64,000 bases of DNA, from assembly GCA_026399015.1 (NCBI GenBank), contig JAPLRS010000040.1:62001-126000 (forward strand), in the 5' to 3' direction. Source of the DNA: Methylococcales bacterium. Its GTDB lineage: Bacteria > Pseudomonadota > Gammaproteobacteria > Methylococcales > Methylomonadaceae. The translations under genes and the position numbers were made by a program. Position 1 is the first letter of the stretch. Every line of letters begins with the position of its first letter. A model generated the notes under the pieces. The model was given only the letters and a program-made list of their open reading frames with translations. It ran no database searches and had not been told where the DNA came from. Of this stretch, positions 17,361 to 25,098 are shown one piece after another.

Positions 17361-18320
17361 CTATGCTTTTTTATTCCGACGTAAGCCTAAGAAGCCAGCC
17401 ATAGCCGTACCGAACAACCAAACTGCTCCAGGAACTGGTACAGCGGCAATAGTTAAATTGTAGGCATTAGCGCCAGGAGTACCACAACCTTGGCCATTAG
17501 CATCAACATCAGGACAGGAACCTGCGTAACCGATTAAATAGTAACCGGCTTTAAGACCTGATAAGTTCAGTAAGGCTTCTCCGGTTGATAAAGTAGCAGA
17601 GCCACCATTTACCCAAGGTGATGAACTATTCACATTGGTGATTGCCGTGCCATTTAGGGGATCAGATGCGCCGCCACCATATTGACCAATGTTTGTTGGG
17701 TTGGTAGAGCCAGCAAATTGACCTTGAATATAATCACCATCACCATTGATAAACGAATAACCTGCGTTAGCATAACCTATCCAGCCATTGTGGCCATCGA
17801 GGATATTGCCACCACCACCGGCCCCCATCCAACCATTACTGCCAAGTGTTGCGCTACTCGGCCCCCCATTATATGTAGCAACACCACCATCCACACTTCC
17901 ACGAACTTGACTCCACGCATGTCCATAGCCAACACCATCCGCAGAGCCAACTACTAGAGGCGTCGTGCCGCTAGTCCAGATACTAAAGGCAGGAGAGTTC
18001 ATAGGTGTAGCAGAGCTTGTATCTGCTTTTAAATTCACACTTACATCAAAGCGGGTACCTGCTAATAAATCAGCTGCATCACCCACTTGAAAAATCCTAA
18101 AAGCTGCAGTATGTGTCCAGCCATAGTTATAATTCGTACCGTAATCTGCCCATGCTCTAACTGGAGCATTTCCAGTCACAGTGTCAGTAATGCCAGCAGT
18201 AAGAATAGGTAAGTTCGGTGAGCTAGGTGCTGCTACAGCTTGGCTTGAATAAGCAAGTGCTGCTGAAATGCCTAAAGCGGCCAAAACCGCTTTCTGCAGT
18301 TTAATGTTAGTTCTTTGCAT
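17361..18320 (-). CDS. PEP-CTERM protein 1
   Basis: Exported protein of 319 residues with a Sec signal (cut near QAVAA) and a C-terminal exosortase sorting tag: the VPVPGAVWLFG motif, a hydrophobic helix, then RRNKKA. Exosortase would cleave the tag and hand the protein to the cell surface; no exosortase is in the window. The mature part is rich in Gly, Asn and Ser, with a cysteine pair region (SCPDVDANGQGCG) and aromatic repeats (YNYGWTHTAAFRIFQVGD). It is paralogous to 20631-21599 along its whole length and shares its terminator. A sigma-54 element and two palindrome pairs lie upstream. Confidence 0.93.
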   Translation of the reverse strand: MQRTNIKLQKAVLAALGISAALAYSSQAVAAPSSPNLPILTAGITDTVTGNAPVRAWADYGTNYNYGWTHTAAFRIFQVGDAADLLAGTRFDVSVNLKADTSSATPMNSPAFSIWTSGTTPLVVGSADGVGYGHAWSQVRGSVDGGVATYNGGPSSATLGSNGWMGAGGGGNILDGHNGWIGYANAGYSFINGDGDYIQGQFAGSTNPTNIGQYGGGASDPLNGTAITNVNSSSPWVNGGSATLSTGEALLNLSGLKAGYYLIGYAGSCPDVDANGQGCGTPGANAYNLTIAAVPVPGAVWLFGTAMAGFLGLRRNKKA

Positions 18321-18467
18321 ATTATTTCCCTTAGAATATTTTCTATACTTGTTAGTTTAAGTAAAAAAAACTGAAATTTAATCGGTGGTCGTGAGTGCGA
18401 TGTTGATTAAACTCCTATTATCTTGATTTAAATATCGGGAATATTTTTAATCAAGGCTAATTCATTA

Positions 18468-18483
18468 TGCAAAAAATGAGCCG
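18468..18483 (-). promoter_or_regulatory. Sigma-54 promoter of PEP-CTERM gene 1
   Basis: Minus-strand CGGCTCATTTTTTGCA has exact GG-N10-GC spacing (9 of 12 fixed positions). The predicted leader is about 135 bases. The copy in the duplicated segment (20146-20161) has lost one G of the -24 GG pair, as expected for a promoter no longer in use. Confidence 0.7.
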
Positions 18484-18557
18484 GATTTTATAACACTCTA
18501 ATTTATATTATGTTTTGTCTGAGCTGCAAGTTGATTAAAAAATTGTACAAGAAAAAA

Positions 18558-18606
18558 GTAGGTGATATGCCACGCTTTTATAACAAAACTGTGTCATATA
18601 ACACAT
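18558..18606. promoter_or_regulatory. Palindrome pair 3 (candidate activator sites)
   Basis: Degenerate sites GTAGGTGATATGCCACGC (18558-18575) and CTGTGTCATATAACACAT (18589-18606), with centres 31 bp apart. They are 84 bp and more upstream of the PEP-CTERM gene 1 sigma-54 element. Confidence 0.65.
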
Positions 18607-18658
18607 TATATTTACTAAGGTTATTAGATAATCTGCTTGCTGTATAGGATATTAACCC

Positions 18659-18707
18659 GTGCGTGATATGGCTTATTGTTTTTTAAAAAGTGTGTCATAT
18701 GACCTTT
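18659..18707. promoter_or_regulatory. Palindrome pair 4 (candidate activator sites)
   Basis: GTGCGTGATATGGCTTAT (18659-18676) and GTGTGTCATATGACCTTT (18690-18707), again 31 bp between centres. This is a second pair upstream of PEP-CTERM gene 1 and also upstream of the plus-strand gene at 18975. On the plus side no sigma-54 element is seen between here and 18975; that stretch (18708-18960) is AT-rich with no other feature I can support. Confidence 0.65.
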
Positions 18708-18974
18708 TCAACCAACTGTTACTAATATTGCACTTCATGCTTGAAACCAAGAAGAATATATATCGTAAATACATTTAATTTAGTAATAAATTTAATTTTT
18801 TGGGGTTTATTTTAAAAATAAATTACCGTAGGTTATCAGTGTGTTAGCGTTAAATATCAGTTTATTTTTGTGATTTTTTGGTAAATTATTGAAAATAAAA
18901 GTTTATTTTTCATAAACAAGCCTATAGTGAGAGTCGCTACACACTCTTTTACTAACTTAAATCGAGGGGAGATT

Positions 18975-19589
18975 ATGAAAATACAAAGAGCATTAATCGA
19001 CATTATTAAGACCCCAGTCCGCGAAAAAGTTGTTGTTTATCGCGGTGTTTTTTCCAAAATGACTGCTAACCCTAATTACACAAATCCTTATATTCCCGTT
19101 GCAGAGGCTATAGCCGCAGTCGACGCACTAGAGCTTGCGATTATTGCGGCTGATGACGGTAGCCATGTTGCCGCTGCTATTATGCATGATAAAGAAGTGG
19201 TGGCAGATAATATTGTTAGGGTGTTTGTGCAATACGTTAATCACGTGGCTAAAGGTAATGAAGCGATGCTGTTAAGCAGCGGATTTAATATCAGCAAAGA
19301 TGTTCCACCTCTGGCAAAACCGATATTATCGCTGGTTGATGGATCACATTCTGGCGAAGTTAAATTTATAACCAAAGCCGCTTATGCCGTGGGAGTTTAT
19401 ATTTGGCAGATATATATAGGCGGAGTACCTACCTTAGAGTCAGAATGGGTAACGGTCGAAATGACAACCGCCGCAAGCTATACTATGAAAGGTTTGGTCG
19501 TAGGATCCTTTATAGGGGTTAGAGTTGCAACTGTAACACCTGATGGTACTAGTGAATTTTGTGTCCCCGTTGTAAAAGTAGTCAATTAA
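18975..19589 (+). CDS. Fibronectin type III-like protein, no signal peptide
   Basis: Protein of 204 residues without signal peptide or membrane helix. The last 90 residues look like one fibronectin type III or related beta-sandwich (KPILSLVDGSHSGEV..., YIWQIYIGGVP, ESEWVTVEMT, MKGLVVGSFIGVRVATVTPDGTSEF). The first 100 residues are helical (VAEAIAAVDALELAIIAADD). Proteins of this layout are often annotated only as hypothetical. ATG 18975 is chosen because GAGGGGAG lies 4 bases upstream; the open frame reaches back to a GTG at 18927. Flanking repeats and duplicated segments suggest a mobile neighbourhood. Function unknown. Confidence 0.75.
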   Translation: MKIQRALIDIIKTPVREKVVVYRGVFSKMTANPNYTNPYIPVAEAIAAVDALELAIIAADDGSHVAAAIMHDKEVVADNIVRVFVQYVNHVAKGNEAMLLSSGFNISKDVPPLAKPILSLVDGSHSGEVKFITKAAYAVGVYIWQIYIGGVPTLESEWVTVEMTTAASYTMKGLVVGSFIGVRVATVTPDGTSEFCVPVVKVVN

Positions 19590-19629
19590 TAAATTGTTAA
19601 TCTAAGGCTTTAAGTGCAAGGCTTAAAGC

Positions 19630-20125
19630 TTTATTTAAATATCAAATAAAAGTTTTAATACCCAGTTATTAATCCTAGCAATAAAACTGATTTCTCAGTG
19701 TTCAAACAAAAGACTTAATATTAAGAATGTTTTCTCAATATGCAGCTAATAATCCTAGCACTTAAACAGTTGTTCCAAAACTCAAATAAAAGTTTTTATA
19801 CTTGAATAAAAATCTCATCATTCAAACTATTATTTTAATCGTTAAATTATGAGTCTAGCAGTCAAACTAATTTTTAAGTATTGAAACAAAAGATTCAATA
19901 TTCTTAAAGCTTTCGCAGTATTCAAATAAAAGTTACAGTATTTAAACAAAAGATTCAATATTCTTAAAGCTTTCGTAGTATTTATACAAAAGTTACAGTA
20001 TTAAGATAACTTACCCGGTATTAATACAAAAGCTTCATTACGCAGAAATTTTTTTCAATACCCAAATAAAAATATCAGATTTCAATCTATTATTTTAATA
20101 TTGAAATAATAGTTCTAACTTGGTT
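19630..20125. repeat. Degenerate 20-bp AT-rich repeat array
   Basis: About 25 units with a 20-21 bp period of the type TATTCAAATAAAAGTTACAG. The phase is kept over nearly 500 bp although single units differ widely. A higher-order unit is visible: GATTCAATATTCTTAAAGCTTTCG occurs twice, 60 bp apart (near 19891 and 19951). There is no spacer logic of a CRISPR and no open frame. The period near two helical turns suggests intrinsically curved DNA. It is similar in style to the 19-bp array at 7512. Confidence 0.8.
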
Positions 20126-20144
20126 TTAAATCAGAGTTATCTAA

Positions 20145-20284
20145 ATGCAAAAAATGAGCTGGATTTTATAACACTCTAATTTATATTATGTTTTGTCTGA
20201 ACTACAAGTTGATAAAAAAATTGTACAAGAAAAAAGTAGGTGATATGCCATGCTTTTATAACAAAAGTGTGTCATATGACACAC
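20145..20284. repeat. 140-bp promoter segment, copy 2 (decayed)
   Basis: Copy of 18467-18606 with eight substitutions and no gaps. It lies downstream of PEP-CTERM gene 2 and drives no gene: read leftward it meets only the repeat array. The -24 GG has become AG here, while the right palindrome is perfect. It is probably left over from a tandem duplication of the PEP-CTERM gene with its flanks. Confidence 0.88.
20236..20284. promoter_or_regulatory. Palindrome pair 5 (within the decayed copy)
   Basis: GTAGGTGATATGCCATGC (20236-20253) and perfect GTGTGTCATATGACACAC (20267-20284), 31 bp between centres. No functional promoter was found beside it. Confidence 0.6.
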
Positions 20285-20310
20285 TTTTTAAAAAACATGC
20301 AATGTTCAGG

Positions 20311-20461
20311 TTATATAGATATAAACTTGGTGATTTTGGCTAGAAATAAACCCCTAACAGGGCTTAATAATCCAAAAGATGTAGATAAGAACGGCGTTAT
20401 TAATGCCCTAGATGTGCGTAAACAAACCCTGTTATGCACTAGGCCTCGTTGTGCTAGGTAA
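20311..20461 (+). pseudogene. Remnant of a dockerin-type C-terminal domain
   Basis: An open stretch reading IDINLVILARNKPLTG..., DVDKNGVINALDVRK and LLCTRPRCAR matches the two-loop, calcium-binding dockerin-like module that ends many PEP-CTERM-associated secreted proteins (D-x-N-x-D-G-x-I-N-x-x-D loops, then a CTRPRCA tail). The first loop is broken and there is no signal peptide or upstream protein part, so this is a fragment of a lost larger gene. Confidence 0.6.
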
Positions 20462-20469
20462 TTATACAA

Positions 20470-20550
20470 ATTGATTTCTATCTTGACATCCAAGAATTAG
20501 TTAATGAACTTGAAAACAGTGGATTTACTCGCAAACAATCAGAAAAAGAA
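20470..20550 (+). pseudogene. Possible DUF1640-like N-terminal remnant
   Basis: Directly after the dockerin remnant a frame reads IDFYLDIQELVNELENSGF followed by TRKQSEKE, which resembles the N-terminus of DUF1640 coiled-coil proteins (F-D-x-L-x-x-V-x-x-L-x-x-x-G-F-x-x-x-Q-A). It has no start codon and runs into the terminator copy at 20551. It is short, so the match could be chance. Confidence 0.35.
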
Positions 20551-20586
20551 AATCCGCATTCTGGAGTGGCGTTCAGAATGCGGATT
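20551..20586 (-). terminator. Terminator hairpin of PEP-CTERM gene 2
   Basis: Same 13-bp stem as at 17315-17350, with identical loop and identical flanking AAAGA and TTGTT bases. This shows the terminator was duplicated along with the PEP-CTERM gene. Confidence 0.85.
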
Positions 20587-20630
20587 TGTTGTCTGCTTAA
20601 TAGCGAAAGCAGGCGTTGTGCTTAAAAGAA

Positions 20631-21599
20631 TTAAGCAGCGATTTTTTTGTTGCGACGTAAGCCCAAGAAGCCGGCGATAGCCGTACCGAACAACCAAACT
20701 GCGCCAGGAACTGGTACAGCGGCAATACTCAAGTTGTAAGCTTGTGATTGTCCTGTCGCACAGGCTTGTCCATTTGAGTTGTTATCAGCACACGCGCCTG
20801 CATAGCCTATTAAATAATAACCAGCTTTTAGGCCAGATAAGTTAAGAATGGCTTCGCCAGTCGATAAGGTCGCTGAGCCACTATTCACATATGGTGATGA
20901 ACTGTTTACGTTCGTTATGGTTGTTCCGTTTAATGGGTCTGATACGCCGCCACCGTATTGTCCTATATTTTCTGCGTTAGTTGCGCCTGCAAATAATCCT
21001 TGGATTTTATCGCCATCACCATTGGTAAATGAGTAGCCTGCGTTTGCATAGCCTATCCAGCCATTATGACCGTCAATGATGTTTCCGCCACCGCCAGTTC
21101 CTAACCAACCATTACTACCAAGTGTGGCATTGCCTCCAACAGTTGAAGGATTACCAGCAACACCTCCATCACCGTAACCACCTCGAACTTGACTCCACTC
21201 ATGACCGTAGCCAGCGCCATTTGCGGCGCCAGCAACTAAGGCTGTTGTGCCACTAGTCCAGATGCTAAAGGCGGGAGAATTCATCGGGGTAGCTGAGCCT
21301 AAGTTTCCTTTTAAATCAACACTTACATCAAAACGAGTACCTGCTAATAAATCATCGGCATTACCGACCTGAAAAATACGAAATTGTGCGGTATGTGTCC
21401 AGCCATAGTTACTGTTAGTGCCATAATCTGACCAAGCTCTTTTAGGGGCATTACCCGTTACAGTATCAATTGAGCCGGCTGTTAAAACAGGTAAACTGGG
21501 AGGAGCAATCGCCGCGGCTTGGTTTGAATAAGCGAGTGCTGCTGAAATACCTAAAGCGGCTAAAATCGCTTTGTGCATTTTAATGTTAGTTTTTTGCAT
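20631..21599 (-). CDS. PEP-CTERM protein 2
   Basis: Exported protein of 322 residues, full-length paralogue of PEP-CTERM protein 1. It has the same start (MQKTNIKMHKAILAALG), the same TNSNYGWTHTAQFRIFQVG block and the same sorting tag VPVPGAVWLFGTAIAGF with RRNKKIAA. Differences cluster in the middle loops and around the Cys region (ACADNNSNGQAC). ATG 21599 is used (AAGGA 8 bases upstream, and it matches the paralogue); the frame extends nine codons further. It has its own sigma-54 element (21647) and palindrome pair 6, shared with the divergent sulfotransferase gene. Confidence 0.93.
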   Translation of the reverse strand: MQKTNIKMHKAILAALGISAALAYSNQAAAIAPPSLPVLTAGSIDTVTGNAPKRAWSDYGTNSNYGWTHTAQFRIFQVGNADDLLAGTRFDVSVDLKGNLGSATPMNSPAFSIWTSGTTALVAGAANGAGYGHEWSQVRGGYGDGGVAGNPSTVGGNATLGSNGWLGTGGGGNIIDGHNGWIGYANAGYSFTNGDGDKIQGLFAGATNAENIGQYGGGVSDPLNGTTITNVNSSSPYVNSGSATLSTGEAILNLSGLKAGYYLIGYAGACADNNSNGQACATGQSQAYNLSIAAVPVPGAVWLFGTAIAGFLGLRRNKKIAA

Positions 21600-21646
21600 T
21601 ATATTTTCCTTAAAAGATTTTATCACTTAAATCGATATAATTTACA

Positions 21647-21662
21647 TGCAATGTTTATACCA
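21647..21662 (-). promoter_or_regulatory. Sigma-54 promoter of PEP-CTERM gene 2
   Basis: Minus-strand TGGTATAAACATTGCA has exact -24/-12 spacing (9 of 12 fixed positions). The predicted leader is about 40 bases. Its AAACATTGC core is shared with the cytochrome promoter at 14594. Confidence 0.72.
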
Positions 21663-21738
21663 AATAATGTTATATCCAGGTTTATTGGGTGTTTAGTAGG
21701 TGCTTTGGTCAGGTTTTTAAATGCGTATAAGTAATTAA

Positions 21739-21787
21739 GTGTGTCATATGCCATATTTTTATTTCAAAAGTGTGTCATATGACACGC
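21739..21787. promoter_or_regulatory. Palindrome pair 6 (shared by divergent promoters)
   Basis: GTGTGTCATATGCCATAT (21739-21756) and GTGTGTCATATGACACGC (21770-21787), 31 bp between centres. It lies 87 bp from the minus-strand sigma-54 element and 64 bp from the plus-strand one. Confidence 0.75.
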
Positions 21788-21840
21788 TTTTGTTTTAAGG
21801 AAAAGGGCTTTAGGCCTTATGCTAAAATGCCGCGAACAAT

Positions 21841-21856
21841 TGGCTGGATATTTGCA
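21841..21856 (+). promoter_or_regulatory. Sigma-54 promoter of sulfotransferase gene 1
   Basis: TGGCTGGATATTTGCA has GG-N10-GC at -24/-12 (10 of 12 fixed positions) and ends 41 bases before the ATG. It faces away from the PEP-CTERM gene 2 promoter across one palindrome pair. Confidence 0.72.
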
Positions 21857-21896
21857 TCTAGTTTGGCTTTACTCCTTAGATAGGTCTTAACGATAC

Positions 21897-23423
21897 ATGA
21901 GTTTATTAATGCAGCGTGGCCAAGCGGCTATTAACGCTAAAAACTTTGCCGAAGCAGTTGACTGTTTTACGCAAGCCGCTAAAGAAAGCCCTAAAGATCC
22001 ACAAATTCAAGCCTGTTTAGGGCAGTCGCTGTGTTGGCAAGGCTTACGCGAGCAAGGTCTTAAGCATTTAAGGCTGTGTGGGCAGTTGCTGTTAAAAAAG
22101 GCAAAAAAAAATCGTGATACGCGTTTGGCGTTAGATTTAGTGGATCAATTGCAATATTGGAGTGATTATCCAGGTGCTTTAGAGTTGTGTAAACAGGCCG
22201 TGCAAATTAACTCAGATTATGTGTGCGGTTATCAATTGTTGGCGTTAAGCCATTCGCGTTTAAATCAAAAGAAATCAGCTTTAGCTGCAGGCAGAAAAGC
22301 ACTTAGTTTGGTGCCGGGGAGTGCTATGTTGGCCATTTTATTAGCCACTTTAGAAATAGCCGAAGGTTTAAATGACGATGCCAGAAAAAGATTAGAGAAG
22401 GTTTTAACGCATTCAGCAATCACACCAGAAGAAAAGTTTAGGGCACACAAAGAGTTAGCAAGGGTGTTAGATAAATTAAAGGATTTTCAGCAGGTGTTTA
22501 CGCATTTGCATGCCGCTGGGGAGATTGCGCCACGCATACCGGAAGTGGCAAAACAAGATGCGGCTTTAGTGCCGGCGTTATTGGCAACGTATCAAGCAGA
22601 GTTTACTGCGGAGTTATTAGGTCGTTGGGCAGAGGCAATATTTCCACCAGAGCAACCAGCGCCGGTGTTTTTATTAGGCTTTATGCGCACCGGGACAACC
22701 TTAACACAAGAAGTATTGGGGGCGCATCCTAAGGTATTTGTAGCAGATGAAACTGATCTAGTGGCCTCTGTGGTTAAAGAGTTAAATAGGATATCAAAGT
22801 TTCAAGGTTCTGTGCCTGAGCAATTGCGGCAGTTAGATTTTGCGGGGGTTTTATATTTGCGGGATTTTTATTGGCAACGGGCTAAGGCATTGTTTGGTGA
22901 CAAGATGACTGGGCGCTTGTTTTTGGATAAAACCACCATGAATAGTATTGATCTGGGGGTTATTAATTGTTTGTTTCCAGATGCAAAGTTGGTGTTTTTA
23001 TTACGTGACGCACGTGATGTGTGTTTGAGTTGTATTATGCAGACCATGATTCCTACGCCCTCCACTGTGCATTTGCTTACTTGGCAAGGTACCGCGCAAT
23101 TTTATGCGCAGGTGATGACTTGGTGGTTAACAGTTAAGCCAAAATTGAGCATGGCGTATGTTGAGTTTAGGTATGAAGATGCGGTGTTTGATTTTGAGGC
23201 GGCTTTTAAACGCGTTTTTAGCTTAATGGGCTTAGATTGGGATCCAGCGGTAGCTGACTTTCATAAAAATGCCGCAGGCAAATATATTGCCAGTCCGAGT
23301 TTTGGTCAGGTTGCGCAGCCTTTATATTCGTCCTCTGTGGGGCGTTGGCAACATTATGAGGCCGACTTTGGAGAAATAATGCCCATCTTGCAGCCCTTTC
23401 TTAACGAATATGGTTATAAGTAA
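21897..23423 (+). CDS. TPR-sulfotransferase 1
   Basis: Cytosolic or membrane-associated sulfotransferase of 508 residues. The first 230 residues are TPR helices (GQAAINAKNFAEAVDCFTQAAKESPKDPQIQ and following). A PAPS-dependent sulfotransferase domain follows: the 5'-phosphosulfate loop FLLGFMRTGTTLTQEVLGAHP begins near residue 258, and the 3'-phosphate motif LLRDARDVCLSC lies near 365. Substrate is unknown; sulfation of a surface polysaccharide or of a protein is the usual guess. It is homologous to the gene at 28513 (without the SEC-C finger). It diverges from PEP-CTERM gene 2 and shares its activator pair. Confidence 0.9.
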   Translation: MSLLMQRGQAAINAKNFAEAVDCFTQAAKESPKDPQIQACLGQSLCWQGLREQGLKHLRLCGQLLLKKAKKNRDTRLALDLVDQLQYWSDYPGALELCKQAVQINSDYVCGYQLLALSHSRLNQKKSALAAGRKALSLVPGSAMLAILLATLEIAEGLNDDARKRLEKVLTHSAITPEEKFRAHKELARVLDKLKDFQQVFTHLHAAGEIAPRIPEVAKQDAALVPALLATYQAEFTAELLGRWAEAIFPPEQPAPVFLLGFMRTGTTLTQEVLGAHPKVFVADETDLVASVVKELNRISKFQGSVPEQLRQLDFAGVLYLRDFYWQRAKALFGDKMTGRLFLDKTTMNSIDLGVINCLFPDAKLVFLLRDARDVCLSCIMQTMIPTPSTVHLLTWQGTAQFYAQVMTWWLTVKPKLSMAYVEFRYEDAVFDFEAAFKRVFSLMGLDWDPAVADFHKNAAGKYIASPSFGQVAQPLYSSSVGRWQHYEADFGEIMPILQPFLNEYGYK

Positions 23424-23425
23424 AA

Positions 23426-23474
23426 GTGTGTCATATGACCTATTTAGATATTAAAAGTGTGGCATATGCCACAC
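23426..23474. promoter_or_regulatory. Palindrome pair 7 (convergent region)
   Basis: GTGTGTCATATGACCTAT (23426-23443) and GTGTGGCATATGCCACAC (23457-23474), 31 bp between centres. It begins 2 bp after the sulfotransferase stop, in a convergent intergenic region with no sigma-54 element nearby. The right copy carries paired changes (T to G and A to C) that keep the palindrome. Confidence 0.6.
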
Positions 23475-23608
23475 TTTTGTTATTGATGATTTAAATAAAT
23501 TTTTATTTGATATTAAGCTGTTAGCTTGTTTTTTTTTGGCCATTAAAACTATTGTTTATAAGATTTAGGGCGGATGGTTGTGTAAAGAAATGTTGTCATG
23601 AGATGTGT

Positions 23609-23640
23609 AATCCGCATACTTGACATTTAGTATGCGGATT
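23609..23640. terminator. Terminator hairpin between convergent genes
   Basis: Perfect 11-bp arms AATCCGCATAC / GTATGCGGATT, followed on the plus strand by TTTTA. The stem resembles those after PEP-CTERM genes 1 and 2. It serves the sulfotransferase transcript and perhaps also the convergent PEP-CTERM gene 3. Confidence 0.75.
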
Positions 23641-23684
23641 TTTAGCTACCTTAATAGCGGCATTAGATGTAGTGCTTAAAGAAA

Positions 23685-24638
23685 TTAAGCAACGATTTTT
23701 CTGTTTTTACGTAAGCCTAAGAATCCAGCCATAGCCGTACCGAATAACCAAACAGCCCCAGGTACAGGTACAGCAGCAACTGAAACTGTATAGTTAGCAT
23801 TACCCCATGAACTAGCGGTATTCAAGGTAGTTGTGTCGCTGATTACTCCAAGAATTGAATCTGTTTGTACTATGTGTCTTGAAATTTCTTCATTACCGCA
23901 GCTAGTTAAATTTACGCAATTAGCACCTAAAGCGATTAAATAATCGCCTGCTCCAATAGCATTAAATATTAAGCTGGCAAATTTATGCCCAGAGCCATCT
24001 ACTCCATAATCACTTCCTGTGCTGCCATGGCCAACAAAGTCGCCATTTCCATTAGTAAAAGTATCACCTGAATTGGCATAGCCAATAAAACCATTAACAC
24101 CGCCTGTTGCTAAAAAATTGCTATTATTTGATGCATTTGGCGCTGCCACTTGGTTATAACCCATAGTGTTATTGGTTTGCGGTGACGCTAGGTTGTAGTG
24201 CGTGGCGGATGGTGAAGTCGCAAGAGCGCTGTTTCCAGTAGATGTCATTGTGTTTGCTAGTGGAGGTAATCCACTAAAAGACCAGATAGAAAATGCCATG
24301 TTTGAGCTTAAGCCGCTGTAACTTTTTGTGGTTGTGGTTGTTACGGTGCCAGCTACTGCAGTGGTGGGTGTGCCGGTATACGCGGCACTAGTATCTTTAA
24401 GTGTAATTAATTTATCACCAGCTGAATCAGTATGTAAGGTAAACCATTTTGTAGTATGCATCCAGCCTAAGTCAATTGACATGTCCGCCCAGTTTTTTAC
24501 AACAGTTGTACCACTAAATGTTGTGTTAGTTGTGTCATTTAGAGAGCCTGCATACGTAATCGCATTCGCTTGATTTGATACTCCAATTAAGGCGCCACCC
24601 GTTATTAAGGTCGCTATTGTTTTTCTTAATATTGTCAT
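23685..24638 (-). CDS. PEP-CTERM protein 3
   Basis: Exported protein of 317 residues with a signal peptide (MTILRKTIATLITGGALIG, cut near NANA) and sorting tag VPVPGAVWLFGTAMAGFLG then RKNRKIVA. The mature part is Thr-, Ser- and Asn-rich and only partly like PEP-CTERM proteins 1 and 2. It shares the arrangement of a WMHTTKWF block, then a GFIGYANSGDTFTNGNGDF block just before the end of the repeats. An AAAGAGA site precedes ATG 24638. It has a sigma-54 element at 24730 and palindrome pair 8, shared with the divergent cytochrome operon. A 5' leader inverted repeat lies at 24690. Confidence 0.92.
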   Translation of the reverse strand: MTILRKTIATLITGGALIGVSNQANAITYAGSLNDTTNTTFSGTTVVKNWADMSIDLGWMHTTKWFTLHTDSAGDKLITLKDTSAAYTGTPTTAVAGTVTTTTTKSYSGLSSNMAFSIWSFSGLPPLANTMTSTGNSALATSPSATHYNLASPQTNNTMGYNQVAAPNASNNSNFLATGGVNGFIGYANSGDTFTNGNGDFVGHGSTGSDYGVDGSGHKFASLIFNAIGAGDYLIALGANCVNLTSCGNEEISRHIVQTDSILGVISDTTTLNTASSWGNANYTVSVAAVPVPGAVWLFGTAMAGFLGLRKNRKIVA

Positions 24639-24689
24639 ATTTATTTCTCTTTATTGTTTACAAGAATACAAATGTTGTGACAACCACAA

Positions 24690-24725
24690 CACCATCCCGG
24701 ATAGTTATTAATTGGGATGGTGTGT
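24690..24725 (-). other. Leader inverted repeat of PEP-CTERM gene 3
   Basis: 10-bp arms ACACCATCCC / GGGATGGTGT around 16 bases, lying at the predicted transcription start of the minus-strand gene. It may protect the mRNA 5' end or be an operator; nothing identifies which. Confidence 0.5.
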
Positions 24726-24729
24726 TCAA

Positions 24730-24745
24730 AGCACAAAACGTACCA
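24730..24745 (-). promoter_or_regulatory. Sigma-54 promoter of PEP-CTERM gene 3
   Basis: Minus-strand TGGTACGTTTTGTGCT has exact spacing (10 of 12 fixed positions). It is about 85 bp from the nearer site of palindrome pair 8. Confidence 0.75.
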
Positions 24746-24818
24746 TTTTATATTTATCTTTAATATTCATAGTTTTACATTATTGTTAGTGGTTTAGGAT
24801 TCATTGTGCTTTTAAAAA

Positions 24819-24857
24819 GTGTGTCATATGCCACACCTACTGTGTCATATGACACAC
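24819..24857. promoter_or_regulatory. Palindrome pair 8, close spacing
   Basis: GTGTGTCATATGCCACAC (24819-24836) and CTGTGTCATATGACACAC (24840-24857). Here the centres are 21 bp apart, two helical turns rather than three. It lies between divergent sigma-54 elements at 24730 and 25083. The remaining 24858-25082 stretch is AT-rich with nothing else I can support. Confidence 0.75.
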
Positions 24858-25082
24858 TTTTTATGGGTTAAATCAGATTGCATTTATTTTTTTTATGAGA
24901 AATGAGATCAGATATAGAACATTTGGGCACCGGATTTGAATATTTTTACAATTTATATTCACATAAATATTTTTTATATGTTTCTAATTTATTAATAAAT
25001 ATAGTTTTTTATGGAAACGTATTCTCTTTGTTTAATATAGATTAAACATGTAGTGTTATTTTTACGTAATGAATGGGTTTTG

Positions 25083-25098
25083 TGGCATATTTTTTGCT
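25083..25098 (+). promoter_or_regulatory. Sigma-54 promoter of the cytochrome/PEP-CTERM/sulfation operon
   Basis: TGGCATATTTTTTGCT has exact -24/-12 spacing (10 of 12 fixed positions). The predicted leader to the start codon at 25268 is about 160 bases long, unusually long for these genes, and could hold further control. Confidence 0.75.

Larger units (their letters stand above)
18467..18606. repeat. 140-bp promoter segment, copy 1
   Basis: This stretch covers the sigma-54 element and the first palindrome pair. It recurs without gaps at 20145-20284 with eight substitutions. The two copies lie in the same orientation, 1678 bp apart. Confidence 0.9.

Noticed and set aside
17219-17404. 61-codon plus-strand frame
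   Set aside because: It runs through the terminator and into the end of PEP-CTERM gene 1 on the other strand; its first 35 codons could be a gene remnant but match nothing I recognise.
20240-20461. 73-codon frame as an intact gene
   Set aside because: Only its second half (dockerin-like) looks like protein; the first half is the duplicated promoter segment.
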